Assembly (NCBI GenBank): GCA_937864895.1
Contig: CALMDF010000430.1
Location: forward strand, 1-12,280
Source of the DNA: an uncultured Holophagales bacterium
Lineage (GTDB): Bacteria > Acidobacteriota > Thermoanaerobaculia > UBA5066
Direction: 5' to 3'
DNA length: 12,280 nucleotides
Part shown: piece after piece, positions 1-8,147 of the stretch
How the letters are laid out: each line of letters starts with the position of its first letter
Numbering within the stretch: position 1 is the first letter of the stretch
The notes under the pieces: generated by a model
Databases searched by the model: none
What the model was told of the DNA's origin: nothing
What the model saw: the letters and a program-made list of their open reading frames with translations, nothing else
Position numbers and translations under genes: made by a program

Positions 1-1734
1 GGTGGCGTCCATCTCCCTCTGGCCCGTGACCGCCTCGAGGGCGTCGGGCCAGGGCTTGCTCTGCCCCATCTCGAGCATCCGGATGAGCCGCTTCCCCGCT
101 TCCTCGTTGCCGTAGATCGAGCAGCGGTGAATCGGCTCGGTGCAGCCGGCCGTCTTCGCGAGGGCGCGGTGCATCTGGAACTGCAGGACGTGCGCGAGAA
201 AGTAGCGCGAGTAGGGAACGCCCGCCGCGACGTGGTACTTCGCGCCCGGGTCGAAGTCGGCCTCGCTCCGCGCCATCGGGGGCGCGACGCCCTGGTACTT
301 CAGCTTGAGGTCCCACCACGACTGGTTCCACCTCGCCTCCGGCACCTCGCCGGAGAAGGCCTGCCAGCGCCACTTGTCGATGAGGAGGCCGAACGGCAGG
401 AAGGCGATCTTCTCGAGCGCCATGCTGAGGAGGTAGCCGACGTCCTTGCCGGCCGGCGGCGCCTTCTCGAGGAGGTTCACCTTGACGAGGTACTCGGGCG
501 TGAGCGAGAGGGCGACCGCGTCGCCGATCGCCTCGTGGAAGCCGTCGTTGGCGCTGTCGCGGAAGAGGAACGGCTGGCGGTTGTAGGCGCGCTGGTAGAC
601 GTTGTGCCCGAGCTCGTGGTGGACCGTCGCGAAGTCCTCCGCGTTGATCTCGACGCACATCTTCAGGCGCAGGTCGTCGACCCAGTCGACGCACCAGGCG
701 CTCGCGTGGCAGACGACCTCCCGGTCGCGCGGGCGGGTGAAGAGCGACCGCTCCCAGAACGACTTCGGGAGCGGCTCGAAACCGAGCGAGGTGAAGAACC
801 CCTCGCCGTAGCGGACCATCTGGCGCGCGTCGGTCTTCTTGTCGACGAGGATCTTCGTCAGGTCGTAGCCGGGGTCGGCGTCCTTCGGGGCGAGGAGCGG
901 GTAGAGGTTCCCCCACTGCTGTGCCCACATGTTCCCGAGGAGGTGCGCCGGGATCGGCCCCTTCTCCGGGACGACGTCCTTGCCGTAGGTCTCGCCCAGG
1001 CGCATCCGGACGTAGGCGTGGAGCGAGACGTAGAGGGGCTTCACCTGCTCCCAGAGGCGGTCCAGCTCCCTGGCGTAGGCGTCGGGGGGCACGTCGTACT
1101 TCGAGCGCCACATGGCGCCCATGTCGGCGAAGCCGAGCTCCCTGGCGCCGGCGTTCCCGAGCTCGACGTACCGGGCGTAGTCCTTCTTCAGCGGGGGGGC
1201 GATCGAATGCCAGCCGGCCCAGAGCGTGGCGAGCTCCTTCGGGTCGCGGCTCGTCGCGAGCCGGCGCGAGATCTCCTCGAGGTTGAGCGCCTCGCCGCCG
1301 CCGGGCGGAGTCCACTTGCCGCGCCCGTAGGCGCCCTCCATCCCGGCGGCGATGCGCGCGAGCTCCTCGCTCTTCGCCGGGTCGGCGGGGGCGGCGAGGA
1401 CGAGGGAGAGCTTGAGGAGCTTCAGCTTGCGGGCGAGGTCGGCGTCGAGGGCGAGGCCGTCGAAGCGCGTCGCTTCCTTGGCGAGCGCGGCGGCGAGCTC
1501 CATCCGGCGCTGGTTCGCCTCGGCCGCGATGAGCTCGGTGTCCCCGGTGATGAAGTTGGAGGCGACCCAGTTGGCGCGCTCCGCTCCGATCGAGACCTTC
1601 AGGAGCTTCTCTTCGGCCTTCTCGACGAACGCCCGGGCATCGGCCGGGGACGGCGCCGGGGTCGGGGACTGGGCGCGCGCGGTCACCGGGACGAGCGCCA
1701 GGGCGAGGAGGGGGAGGAGGGGGGTCTTCTGCAT
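1..1734 (-). CDS. Secreted M2-family zinc peptidyl-dipeptidase (ACE-like), C-terminus cut by window edge
   Basis: This is a zinc metallopeptidase of family M2 (angiotensin-converting-enzyme type), which removes C-terminal dipeptides from peptides outside the cytoplasm. 578 codons are visible with no stop; the frame runs off the left edge. The ATG at 1734 opens a signal peptide of about 21 residues (MQKTPLLPLLALAL...), with a likely cut after Ala-Arg-Ala. A GGAG lies 10 nt upstream. The zinc site is HHELGH: His373 and His377 are ligands and Glu374 is catalytic. The third ligand is Glu401 in FHEAIGD. The substrate/transition-state residues of the family are present as His501 (AKYH), Tyr508 and Tyr511 (PYSRYF). 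The family signature LEAVTGQREMDA is the last thing visible, so by comparison with family members (about 600-630 aa) only some 20-40 residues should be missing. All key residues are intact, so an active enzyme is expected. It lies 56 bp downstream of parE on the same strand and may be co-transcribed; the natural substrate is unknown, perhaps environmental or envelope peptides. Confidence 0.95.
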   Translation of the reverse strand, partial: MQKTPLLPLLALALVPVTARAQSPTPAPSPADARAFVEKAEEKLLKVSIGAERANWVASNFITGDTELIAAEANQRRMELAAALAKEATRFDGLALDADLARKLKLLKLSLVLAAPADPAKSEELARIAAGMEGAYGRGKWTPPGGGEALNLEEISRRLATSRDPKELATLWAGWHSIAPPLKKDYARYVELGNAGARELGFADMGAMWRSKYDVPPDAYARELDRLWEQVKPLYVSLHAYVRMRLGETYGKDVVPEKGPIPAHLLGNMWAQQWGNLYPLLAPKDADPGYDLTKILVDKKTDARQMVRYGEGFFTSLGFEPLPKSFWERSLFTRPRDREVVCHASAWCVDWVDDLRLKMCVEINAEDFATVHHELGHNVYQRAYNRQPFLFRDSANDGFHEAIGDAVALSLTPEYLVKVNLLEKAPPAGKDVGYLLSMALEKIAFLPFGLLIDKWRWQAFSGEVPEARWNQSWWDLKLKYQGVAPPMARSEADFDPGAKYHVAAGVPYSRYFLAHVLQFQMHRALAKTAGCTEPIHRCSIYGNEEAGKRLIRMLEMGQSKPWPDALEAVTGQREMDAT

Positions 1735-1772
1735 GAGGCGATCACTCCGACCGGGGATCATCCCACGCGGCG

Positions 1773-1786
1773 GGGCCCCGGGGCCC
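1773..1786. repeat. Perfect 14-bp GC palindrome between parE and the M2 peptidase gene
   Basis: The sequence GGGCCCCGGGGCCC is its own reverse complement. It sits 4 bp beyond the parE stop codon in the 56-bp gap before the peptidase start. In RNA it could form a 5-bp G/C stem with a 4-nt loop. No U-rich run follows it on the minus strand, so it is not a standard intrinsic terminator. It may be a weak attenuator, a 3'-end stabiliser, or chance in a GC-rich genome. Confidence 0.35.
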
Positions 1787-1790
1787 GTCC

Positions 1791-3751
<1,961 letters not shown>

Positions 3752-3797
3752 GCGGAGCTCCCCTTGCGAAGCGCCGGTCCGTGGCGCGATCTCCCGG

Positions 3798-3803
3798 TAA
3801 CCT
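3798..3803 (+). promoter_or_regulatory. Possible leaderless -10 box before the membrane protein gene
   Basis: TAACCT fits the TAnnnT pattern and ends 6 nt before the GTG at 3810, which is where a -10 box stands when transcription begins at the start codon itself. No Shine-Dalgarno sequence is present between them, and no -35 is visible at 16-18 bp. The TAA in this box is also an in-frame stop that fixes the earliest possible start. Suggestive only. Confidence 0.25.
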
Positions 3804-3809
3804 CCGCCC

Positions 3810-4820
3810 GTGCCGACGTTTGCCGGGCTCCTCACGCGCCTCTTCGAGCTCTGCGTCCACGTCCTCGAGCGGTCCGGCGCCGCGGCGGGCCTCGCCGCGC
3901 TCCCCCTCCCGGTCGCGCCGGACGCGCGCCCGCTCGCCGCGCTCCTCGGCGTCTCGACGATCGTCCTCCTCCTCTACGCCGCGCTCGCCTCGGGGGCCGA
4001 CACCCGCGTGCGGGCCTTCCGCGCCGCGAGCCTCCTCGCGGCCGCGACGCTCCCGCTCTCGGCCCTGCGCCTCCTCCCCGGCCCGCGCGGGCCCGTCCTG
4101 GGTGGAGCCGCGATCGTCGTCGTCGTCCTCGCGTCGGCGTCGCACCGGGCGCTCTCCCCCCTGCGGCGCGACGGCACGGCGTCACGCCTCCTCGGGCGCA
4201 CGCGCCTCCTCCTCGAGGGGATCGGGCTCTCGATCTCGGGCGTCTCGCTCGCGCTCCTCCTCTCGGGCCGCGAGCTCCCCGTGCGACTCGCCTTCTGGTC
4301 CCTCTTTCTCCTCCGCCTCTCGATCGCCGACCTCCTCGACCCCTCGCGTCTCGCGGCCGGCACCGGCCTGACCCGCTCCGCCGCGCGGGACGTGAGGACG
4401 GCGATGGGGAGGGCCGGGCGCCCGCCCCGCGCGGCACGGCGGCTGCGCCGCGCCGCGAGCGGAGCCGCGAAGCTCGCCCTCCTCGGCCTCTGGATCGCTC
4501 TCCCCCTCGCCGCCGTCCTCGCCCCCGGGGAAGTGGCGGCCGGGGCGTGGCCGCCCTGGGCCCTTCACCTCCGCTGGTACCCCCCCGCCGCCCTCGCCCT
4601 GACGGCGCTTCTCCTCCTCGGGCAGGCGGCCCGCGCGGCGGGGGAGCGCCGACTCCTCGACGCGGCCCGGGGAGCCGCCGTCGGCCTCGGCACGGCGGCG
4701 TGGCTCTTCCTCGCCTTCCGGGACCCCGGGTTCGGCGCCTACCGGCAGGCGCTGCCGGGGATCCTCCTCGCCGAGACCGTCGCCGGCTTCCTCCTCGGCG
4801 CCGCTGCTCGCGGGCGGTGA
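3810..4820 (+). CDS. Multi-pass membrane protein of unknown function
   Basis: I do not recognise this 336-aa protein. It is strongly hydrophobic, with about 8-9 likely membrane segments, roughly at residues 42-61, 72-90, 96-112, 132-153, 157-174, 220-239, 256-272, 285-303 and 313-333. A long arginine-rich loop (about 186-216) between the fifth and sixth segments is probably cytoplasmic. No catalytic motif stands out. The start is GTG at 3810: a TAA lies in frame 12 nt upstream, and no other good start codon follows before the first membrane segment. No ribosome-binding sequence is visible, so it may be translated from a leaderless message. It is divergent from parE (99-bp gap) and convergent with the HIT gene (9-bp gap). 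Regular membrane segments in this frame, against arginine-rich low-complexity translations in the others, support it as the true reading. The role is open: transporter, exporter or integral scaffold are all possible. Confidence 0.72.
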   Translation: MPTFAGLLTRLFELCVHVLERSGAAAGLAALPLPVAPDARPLAALLGVSTIVLLLYAALASGADTRVRAFRAASLLAAATLPLSALRLLPGPRGPVLGGAAIVVVVLASASHRALSPLRRDGTASRLLGRTRLLLEGIGLSISGVSLALLLSGRELPVRLAFWSLFLLRLSIADLLDPSRLAAGTGLTRSAARDVRTAMGRAGRPPRAARRLRRAASGAAKLALLGLWIALPLAAVLAPGEVAAGAWPPWALHLRWYPPAALALTALLLLGQAARAAGERRLLDAARGAAVGLGTAAWLFLAFRDPGFGAYRQALPGILLAETVAGFLLGAAARGR

Positions 4821-4829
4821 GCGAAAGGG

Positions 4830-5252
4830 TCAGTCCTTCGCGAGCCGGGCCGCGATGGCCGCGGCGAGGCGCTTTCCGTCCTCCGCGTCGAGGCGTCCCC
4901 CCGGCCAGCCGATGCCGAGGCCGCGCCCGTCCCCGGGCTTCGGGATCACGTGGAAATGGACGTGCGGCACCACCTGGTGTGCCGGGGCGCCGTTGTTCTG
5001 GAGAATGTTGTAGTCGGGCGTGCCGGTCGCGGCGATCACCGCGCGCGCGATGCGCGGCAGGACCCTCCCGACGGCCGCCGCCGATTCGTCGGAGAGCCCG
5101 TCGAGCGTCGCGGCGGGCTCCTTCGGGACGACGAGCGTGTGCCCCGGCGAGAGGGGCGCGATGTCGAGGAACGCGAAGACGCGCTCGTCCTCGTAGACCT
5201 TGTGGCTCGGGATCTCGCCCCGGATGATCCGCGTGAAGATCGTCTCGATCAC
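4830..5252 (-). CDS. HIT-family nucleotide-binding hydrolase/transferase
   Basis: This small cytoplasmic protein of the histidine-triad superfamily (140 aa, normal length) most resembles the HINT/Hit branch, whose members typically hydrolyse nucleoside phosphoramidates or related AMP conjugates. The N-terminal signature IFTRIIRGEIPSHKVYED, the core LSPGHTLVVPK (residues 34-44), the NILQNNG stretch (82-88) and the triad HVHFHV (97-102) are all present. By family analogy His99 is the nucleotidylated catalytic residue. The start is GTG at 5252, sharing four bases (GTGA) with the stop codon of the upstream kinase and preceded by GGGGGAG at a 5-nt spacing. The frame stays open for more than 3.6 kb further upstream, through the kinase gene, so length alone would badly misplace the start; homology and the ribosome site set it here. 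Overlap with the kinase gene implies translational coupling in one operon. Substrate unknown. Confidence 0.95.
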   Translation of the reverse strand: MIETIFTRIIRGEIPSHKVYEDERVFAFLDIAPLSPGHTLVVPKEPAATLDGLSDESAAAVGRVLPRIARAVIAATGTPDYNILQNNGAPAHQVVPHVHFHVIPKPGDGRGLGIGWPGGRLDAEDGKRLAAAIAARLAKD

Positions 5253-8032
5253 GGCTTCTCCCCCGTTCTTTCCCGGCCGTCCGGCGTCCCGGCCAGGTCG
5301 ACGAGCCAGATGTTCCCGGTCGTCTCTGCGAGCTCGTAGTAGATGCCGTCCCCCGCGGGGGACCAGGCGGGATAGCGGATGTAGCTGTTGAGGCGCCCGT
5401 TCGTCGTCACGACCCGCTCCGTCATCCCGTCGCGGGAGACCCACCCGACGTTCCAGATGCCCTCGCGAAGGCCGGCGAAGGCGATCTTTCGCCCGTCGGG
5501 CGAGAAGGAGTAGGGCCAGCTCTGCCCCGTTCCCCGGGTCAGCTGCACGGGCGTCCCCCCGGAAGCGGGAATGGTGAAGACGTGGACCTCCCCTCCCCGC
5601 TTCGCCTCGAAGGCGATCGTCCTGCCGTCGGGGCTCCAGCACGGGAACCCGGCGAGCTCTCGATCGAACGTGATCTGCCGCGGAGTCCCCGCCGGGAGGT
5701 CGGCCACCCAGACGTTCAGGGTCGTGCCGCCCCGGTTCGAGTGAAACGCGATCTTCGTCCCGTCGGGCGACACGCGCATCGCGTCGTGGCCCGGTCCGAA
5801 ATCCGCGAGGACCTCCTCGCGCCCCGTCACGAGGTCGAGGGCGAAGTAGGCGCGGTGCCCGCGGCGCAGAGACATGAACCCGAGCCGCTGGTCGCCCGCG
5901 AACCAGTGGGGATAGTCGTCGTCGGCCGCGTCCGTCGTCCGCTGCACGGGGTTCGCGCCGTCCGCGTCGACGATCCAGACGTCCTGGTTCGTCCCGGAAC
6001 GCCACCGGGTGAGCGCGATCCGCTTCCCGTCGTTCGAGACGGCCGGGCGCGAGTTGCGTCCCGTCTCGCGGGTCACCGGGCTCTCCGGCCCCGCCGGCTC
6101 GCCGCGCGAGTCGACGGGCACCCTCCAGATGTTGCTCGCCATCGAGAGGCCGGCGTAGGCGAGCCTCGAGCCGTCCCGCGAGACGGCGAGCTGCTTCACC
6201 CACCCGAGGCCCGCGACCCCGAAGCTCGCGATCTCCTCCGGCGCACCGAGGGCCTTCCCCGAGGGTCTCGCCATCCTTCTCCGGAAGATCCCGACGCTCC
6301 AGCTCTCCGACCAGCACGGGAAGAGGACGGAGTCGCCCTCCGCCTCCCAGACGGGGTCGTAGCACTGGCCGTTCCCCTCGCTCACCTTCACGAGGTCCCT
6401 GCCGTCCGCGCCCACCGTCCAGATCTCCGAGGAGGTCCGGTTGTAGCTCGCGAAGACGATCCGCCTGCCGTCCGGCGACCACGCGGCCGCGCCGTGGCCT
6501 CCGCTCGGGCGCCCCACCTCCGTGAGGGGGCGCGGCGGCGAGCCGTCGAGGGGGGCGATCCAGAGGATCGAAGGGGGGAGCGCGCCGAGCGCGTTCGCGG
6601 CGAGGTCGACGACCGGGCCCGACTCGAAGACGAGGGACCTGCCGTCCGGCGAGAAGGAGGGGCGCGAGCCGAACGTCGTGAGCTGGCGCGGGACGCCGCC
6701 GAGGGCGGGCATGAGCCAGACGCCGCCAACCCTCTTGGCGTGGTAGGCGATCGTCTCGCCGTCGGGGGACCAGGCGGGCGAGAGGTTCTGCTGGCCGTCC
6801 GTCGTCAGCTGGATCTCGCGGCTCCCCGGGGCGAGCGGCCGCCGGTAGATCTCGAAGCGTCCCGTCCGGTCGGACGCGTAGACCACCGCCTTGCCGTCCG
6901 GAGAGAAGGCGGGAAAAACGTCGAGGCCCGTCGACGAGGTGAGCTGGACCGGGCGGACCGGTGCGCTGACCGGCTCGACACGCCCGCTCCCCTTGCGCCA
7001 GAGGACGACCGCCCCGAGCGCGGCGAGGACGACGACGGCCGCGGCCCCGGCCGCGAGGGCGGACCTCCGCCCCCTCTCCGGGGCTCGCGCCGGCGGCCCC
7101 GACGGGACCCTCGGGAAACGCGCCGTCGTGGGGCGTTTCTTCGCCGCCACCTCTTCGCCCTCCCAGCCCCCGGCGTCGAGTACGGCCCCGACCTCCGCGG
7201 CGAGGTCCCGCATCGTCCGGAACCGCTGCTCCGGGTCCTTGGCGAGCGCCCTCTCCACGATCGCGGCGAGCGACTTCAGGACGCCCGTCTCGAAGCCGGG
7301 GATCGGCGCGGGCGAGAGGTGGAGGATCGCGTACATGACGTCCACCGGCGTCTCGCCCTCGAAGGGGAGCTTCCCCGAGAGAAGCTCGTAGAAGACGACG
7401 CCGAGCGAGAAGATGTCGCTCCTGGCATCCGTCTTCCTCCCGCTCGCCTGCTCGGGAGACATGTACTGCGCCGTGCCGACGACGAGGCCGTCGGTCGTCA
7501 GGGACGGCTGGCTCCGCCGCCCGTCCTCCGGGACCGCCTGGACCTTGGCGAGACCGAAGTCGAGGACGCGGATCCGGCCGTCGTGGCCGAGCATCAGGTT
7601 GGAGGGCTTGATGTCGCGGTGCAGGATCCCCGCGTCGTGGACCGCCGCGAGCCCTTCGGCCGCCTGGGCGATCCAGCGGGCCGCCTTCGGGGCGGCGACC
7701 GCGCCCGAGACGAGGACGTCCTCGAGCGTCTCCCCCTCGATGAACTCCTGGACGAGGAAGGGCACCCCCTCGTACTCGCCCACGTCGTAGATGTGGACGA
7801 GGTTCGGGTGCGACAGGGAGGCCATGACCCGCCCCTCGTTCTCGAAGCGCGCGCGCCGGTCGGCCGTGCCGACGAGGTCGCCGGGCAGCGTTTTCAGGGC
7901 GACGACGCGGCCGAGCGAGACGTCCTCGGCGCGATAGACCTCTCCCATAGCCCCGCTTCCGACGGAAGAGAGGATCCGGTACCGGCCCACGAGGGTGCCG
8001 GGGGGGAGGGGCCGGGATGCGTCCGCGCTCAT
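5249..8032 (-). CDS. Membrane-anchored Ser/Thr protein kinase with C-terminal PD40/TolB-like propeller sensor
   Basis: This 927-aa Hanks-type (PknB-like) kinase should phosphorylate cytoplasmic proteins in response to a signal sensed outside the membrane. Kinase domain (about 17-285): glycine loop GSGAMGEV (25-32), Lys47 in VALK, alpha-C Glu66, HRDIKPSN (138-145, catalytic Asp140), DFG (158-160), SPE (192-194) and the Asp of DARSDIFSLG. It is a complete RD kinase. A basic, Pro/Arg-rich juxtamembrane stretch (about 295-323) holds possible phospho-threonines, followed by one membrane span (about 325-345). The rest (about 362-915) is about 12 propeller blades carrying versions of WSPDGxxIAF, enough for two six-bladed propellers. 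Blades near 561 and 709 are degenerate. I chose ATG 8032; an in-frame GTG at 8047 adds 5 residues. An AGGAG sits too close to the GTG and 16 nt from the ATG, so the start is not settled. It overlaps the HIT gene by 4 bp and is divergent from the HtrA gene. Confidence 0.95.
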   Translation of the reverse strand: MSADASRPLPPGTLVGRYRILSSVGSGAMGEVYRAEDVSLGRVVALKTLPGDLVGTADRRARFENEGRVMASLSHPNLVHIYDVGEYEGVPFLVQEFIEGETLEDVLVSGAVAAPKAARWIAQAAEGLAAVHDAGILHRDIKPSNLMLGHDGRIRVLDFGLAKVQAVPEDGRRSQPSLTTDGLVVGTAQYMSPEQASGRKTDARSDIFSLGVVFYELLSGKLPFEGETPVDVMYAILHLSPAPIPGFETGVLKSLAAIVERALAKDPEQRFRTMRDLAAEVGAVLDAGGWEGEEVAAKKRPTTARFPRVPSGPPARAPERGRRSALAAGAAAVVVLAALGAVVLWRKGSGRVEPVSAPVRPVQLTSSTGLDVFPAFSPDGKAVVYASDRTGRFEIYRRPLAPGSREIQLTTDGQQNLSPAWSPDGETIAYHAKRVGGVWLMPALGGVPRQLTTFGSRPSFSPDGRSLVFESGPVVDLAANALGALPPSILWIAPLDGSPPRPLTEVGRPSGGHGAAAWSPDGRRIVFASYNRTSSEIWTVGADGRDLVKVSEGNGQCYDPVWEAEGDSVLFPCWSESWSVGIFRRRMARPSGKALGAPEEIASFGVAGLGWVKQLAVSRDGSRLAYAGLSMASNIWRVPVDSRGEPAGPESPVTRETGRNSRPAVSNDGKRIALTRWRSGTNQDVWIVDADGANPVQRTTDAADDDYPHWFAGDQRLGFMSLRRGHRAYFALDLVTGREEVLADFGPGHDAMRVSPDGTKIAFHSNRGGTTLNVWVADLPAGTPRQITFDRELAGFPCWSPDGRTIAFEAKRGGEVHVFTIPASGGTPVQLTRGTGQSWPYSFSPDGRKIAFAGLREGIWNVGWVSRDGMTERVVTTNGRLNSYIRYPAWSPAGDGIYYELAETTGNIWLVDLAGTPDGRERTGEKP
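5258..5264 (-). promoter_or_regulatory. Ribosome-binding site that fixes the HIT gene start
   Basis: GGGGGAG on the minus strand lies 5 nt before the GTG at 5252, inside the last codons of the kinase gene. It identifies the GTG as the start although the frame remains open far upstream, and it fits reinitiation at the GTGA stop/start overlap. Confidence 0.6.
5288..6949 (-). repeat. About 12 PD40-type propeller blades encoded in the Ser/Thr kinase
   Basis: Blade cores recur at kinase residues near 376, 420, 459, 517, 561, 616, 664, 709, 753, 798, 842 and 889. The best copies read FSPDG/WSPDG followed by a basic residue and a hydrophobic strand (for example IAF or IVF). Spacing is irregular (39-58 residues). 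Residues 561 (VWEAEGD) and 709 (HWFAGDQ) lack the core motif. Twelve blades fit two six-bladed TolB-like rings; the ring count is inferred. Confidence 0.8.
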
Positions 8033-8054
8033 CGGCCGGGTCGACACACTCCTC

Positions 8055-8071
8055 TGCCCCGGAAAGGGGCA
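8055..8071 (-). promoter_or_regulatory. Hairpin or operator dyad beside the kinase ribosome-binding site
   Basis: Perfect inverted repeat on the minus strand: TGCCCC, a 5-nt spacer TTTCC, then GGGGCA. It ends directly next to GAGGAG, the likely ribosome site of the kinase gene (about 8048-8053). If transcription begins upstream (candidate -10 TAAGAT at 8097-8092), the hairpin lies in the kinase leader and could hide or expose the ribosome site. As DNA it could be an operator in the divergent region. It is not followed by a U-run, so it is not a terminator. Confidence 0.4.
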
Positions 8072-8091
8072 CCAACCGCAGTTTCGCGGCG

Positions 8092-8132
8092 ATCTTACTC
8101 TGCCGCCAACGCCCGGGCGCGGCTCCTATACT
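8092..8132. promoter_or_regulatory. Divergent promoter region with two candidate -10 boxes (kinase and HtrA)
   Basis: On the plus strand TATACT (8127-8132, 5 of 6 to the -10 consensus) would start the HtrA message near 8139, giving a leader of about 9 nt that begins with the GAGGA ribosome site. On the minus strand TAAGAT (8097-8092, 4 of 6) would start the kinase message near 8085. Neither has a convincing -35 at 16-18 bp, so an activator or another sigma factor may be involved. The boxes are only 29 bp apart, so binding at one could affect the other. Confidence 0.35.
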
Positions 8133-8138
8133 CGGGCC

Positions 8139-8143
8139 GAGGA
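8139..8143 (+). promoter_or_regulatory. Ribosome-binding site setting the HtrA start
   Basis: GAGGA ends 4 nt before the ATG at 8148. It favours this ATG over earlier in-frame starts back to 7995. It coincides with the predicted transcription start from TATACT, so the leader would be little more than the ribosome site. Confidence 0.5.
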
Positions 8144-8147
8144 CCCG

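Noticed and set aside
3771..3787. GCGCC-7-GGCGC inverted repeat in the parE/membrane gene gap.
   Set aside because: Five G/C pairs around a 7-nt loop are expected often by chance at this composition, and it overlaps no other signal.
3764..3803. TTGCGA and TAACCT as a -35/-10 pair for the membrane gene.
   Set aside because: The spacing is 28 bp, far from 16-18. TAACCT is kept only as a possible leaderless -10 box.
7995..8147. N-terminal extension of HtrA by 51 residues.
   Set aside because: It would overlap the kinase start, contains no signal-like sequence, and the ATG at 8148 has its own ribosome site with the hydrophobic anchor properly placed.
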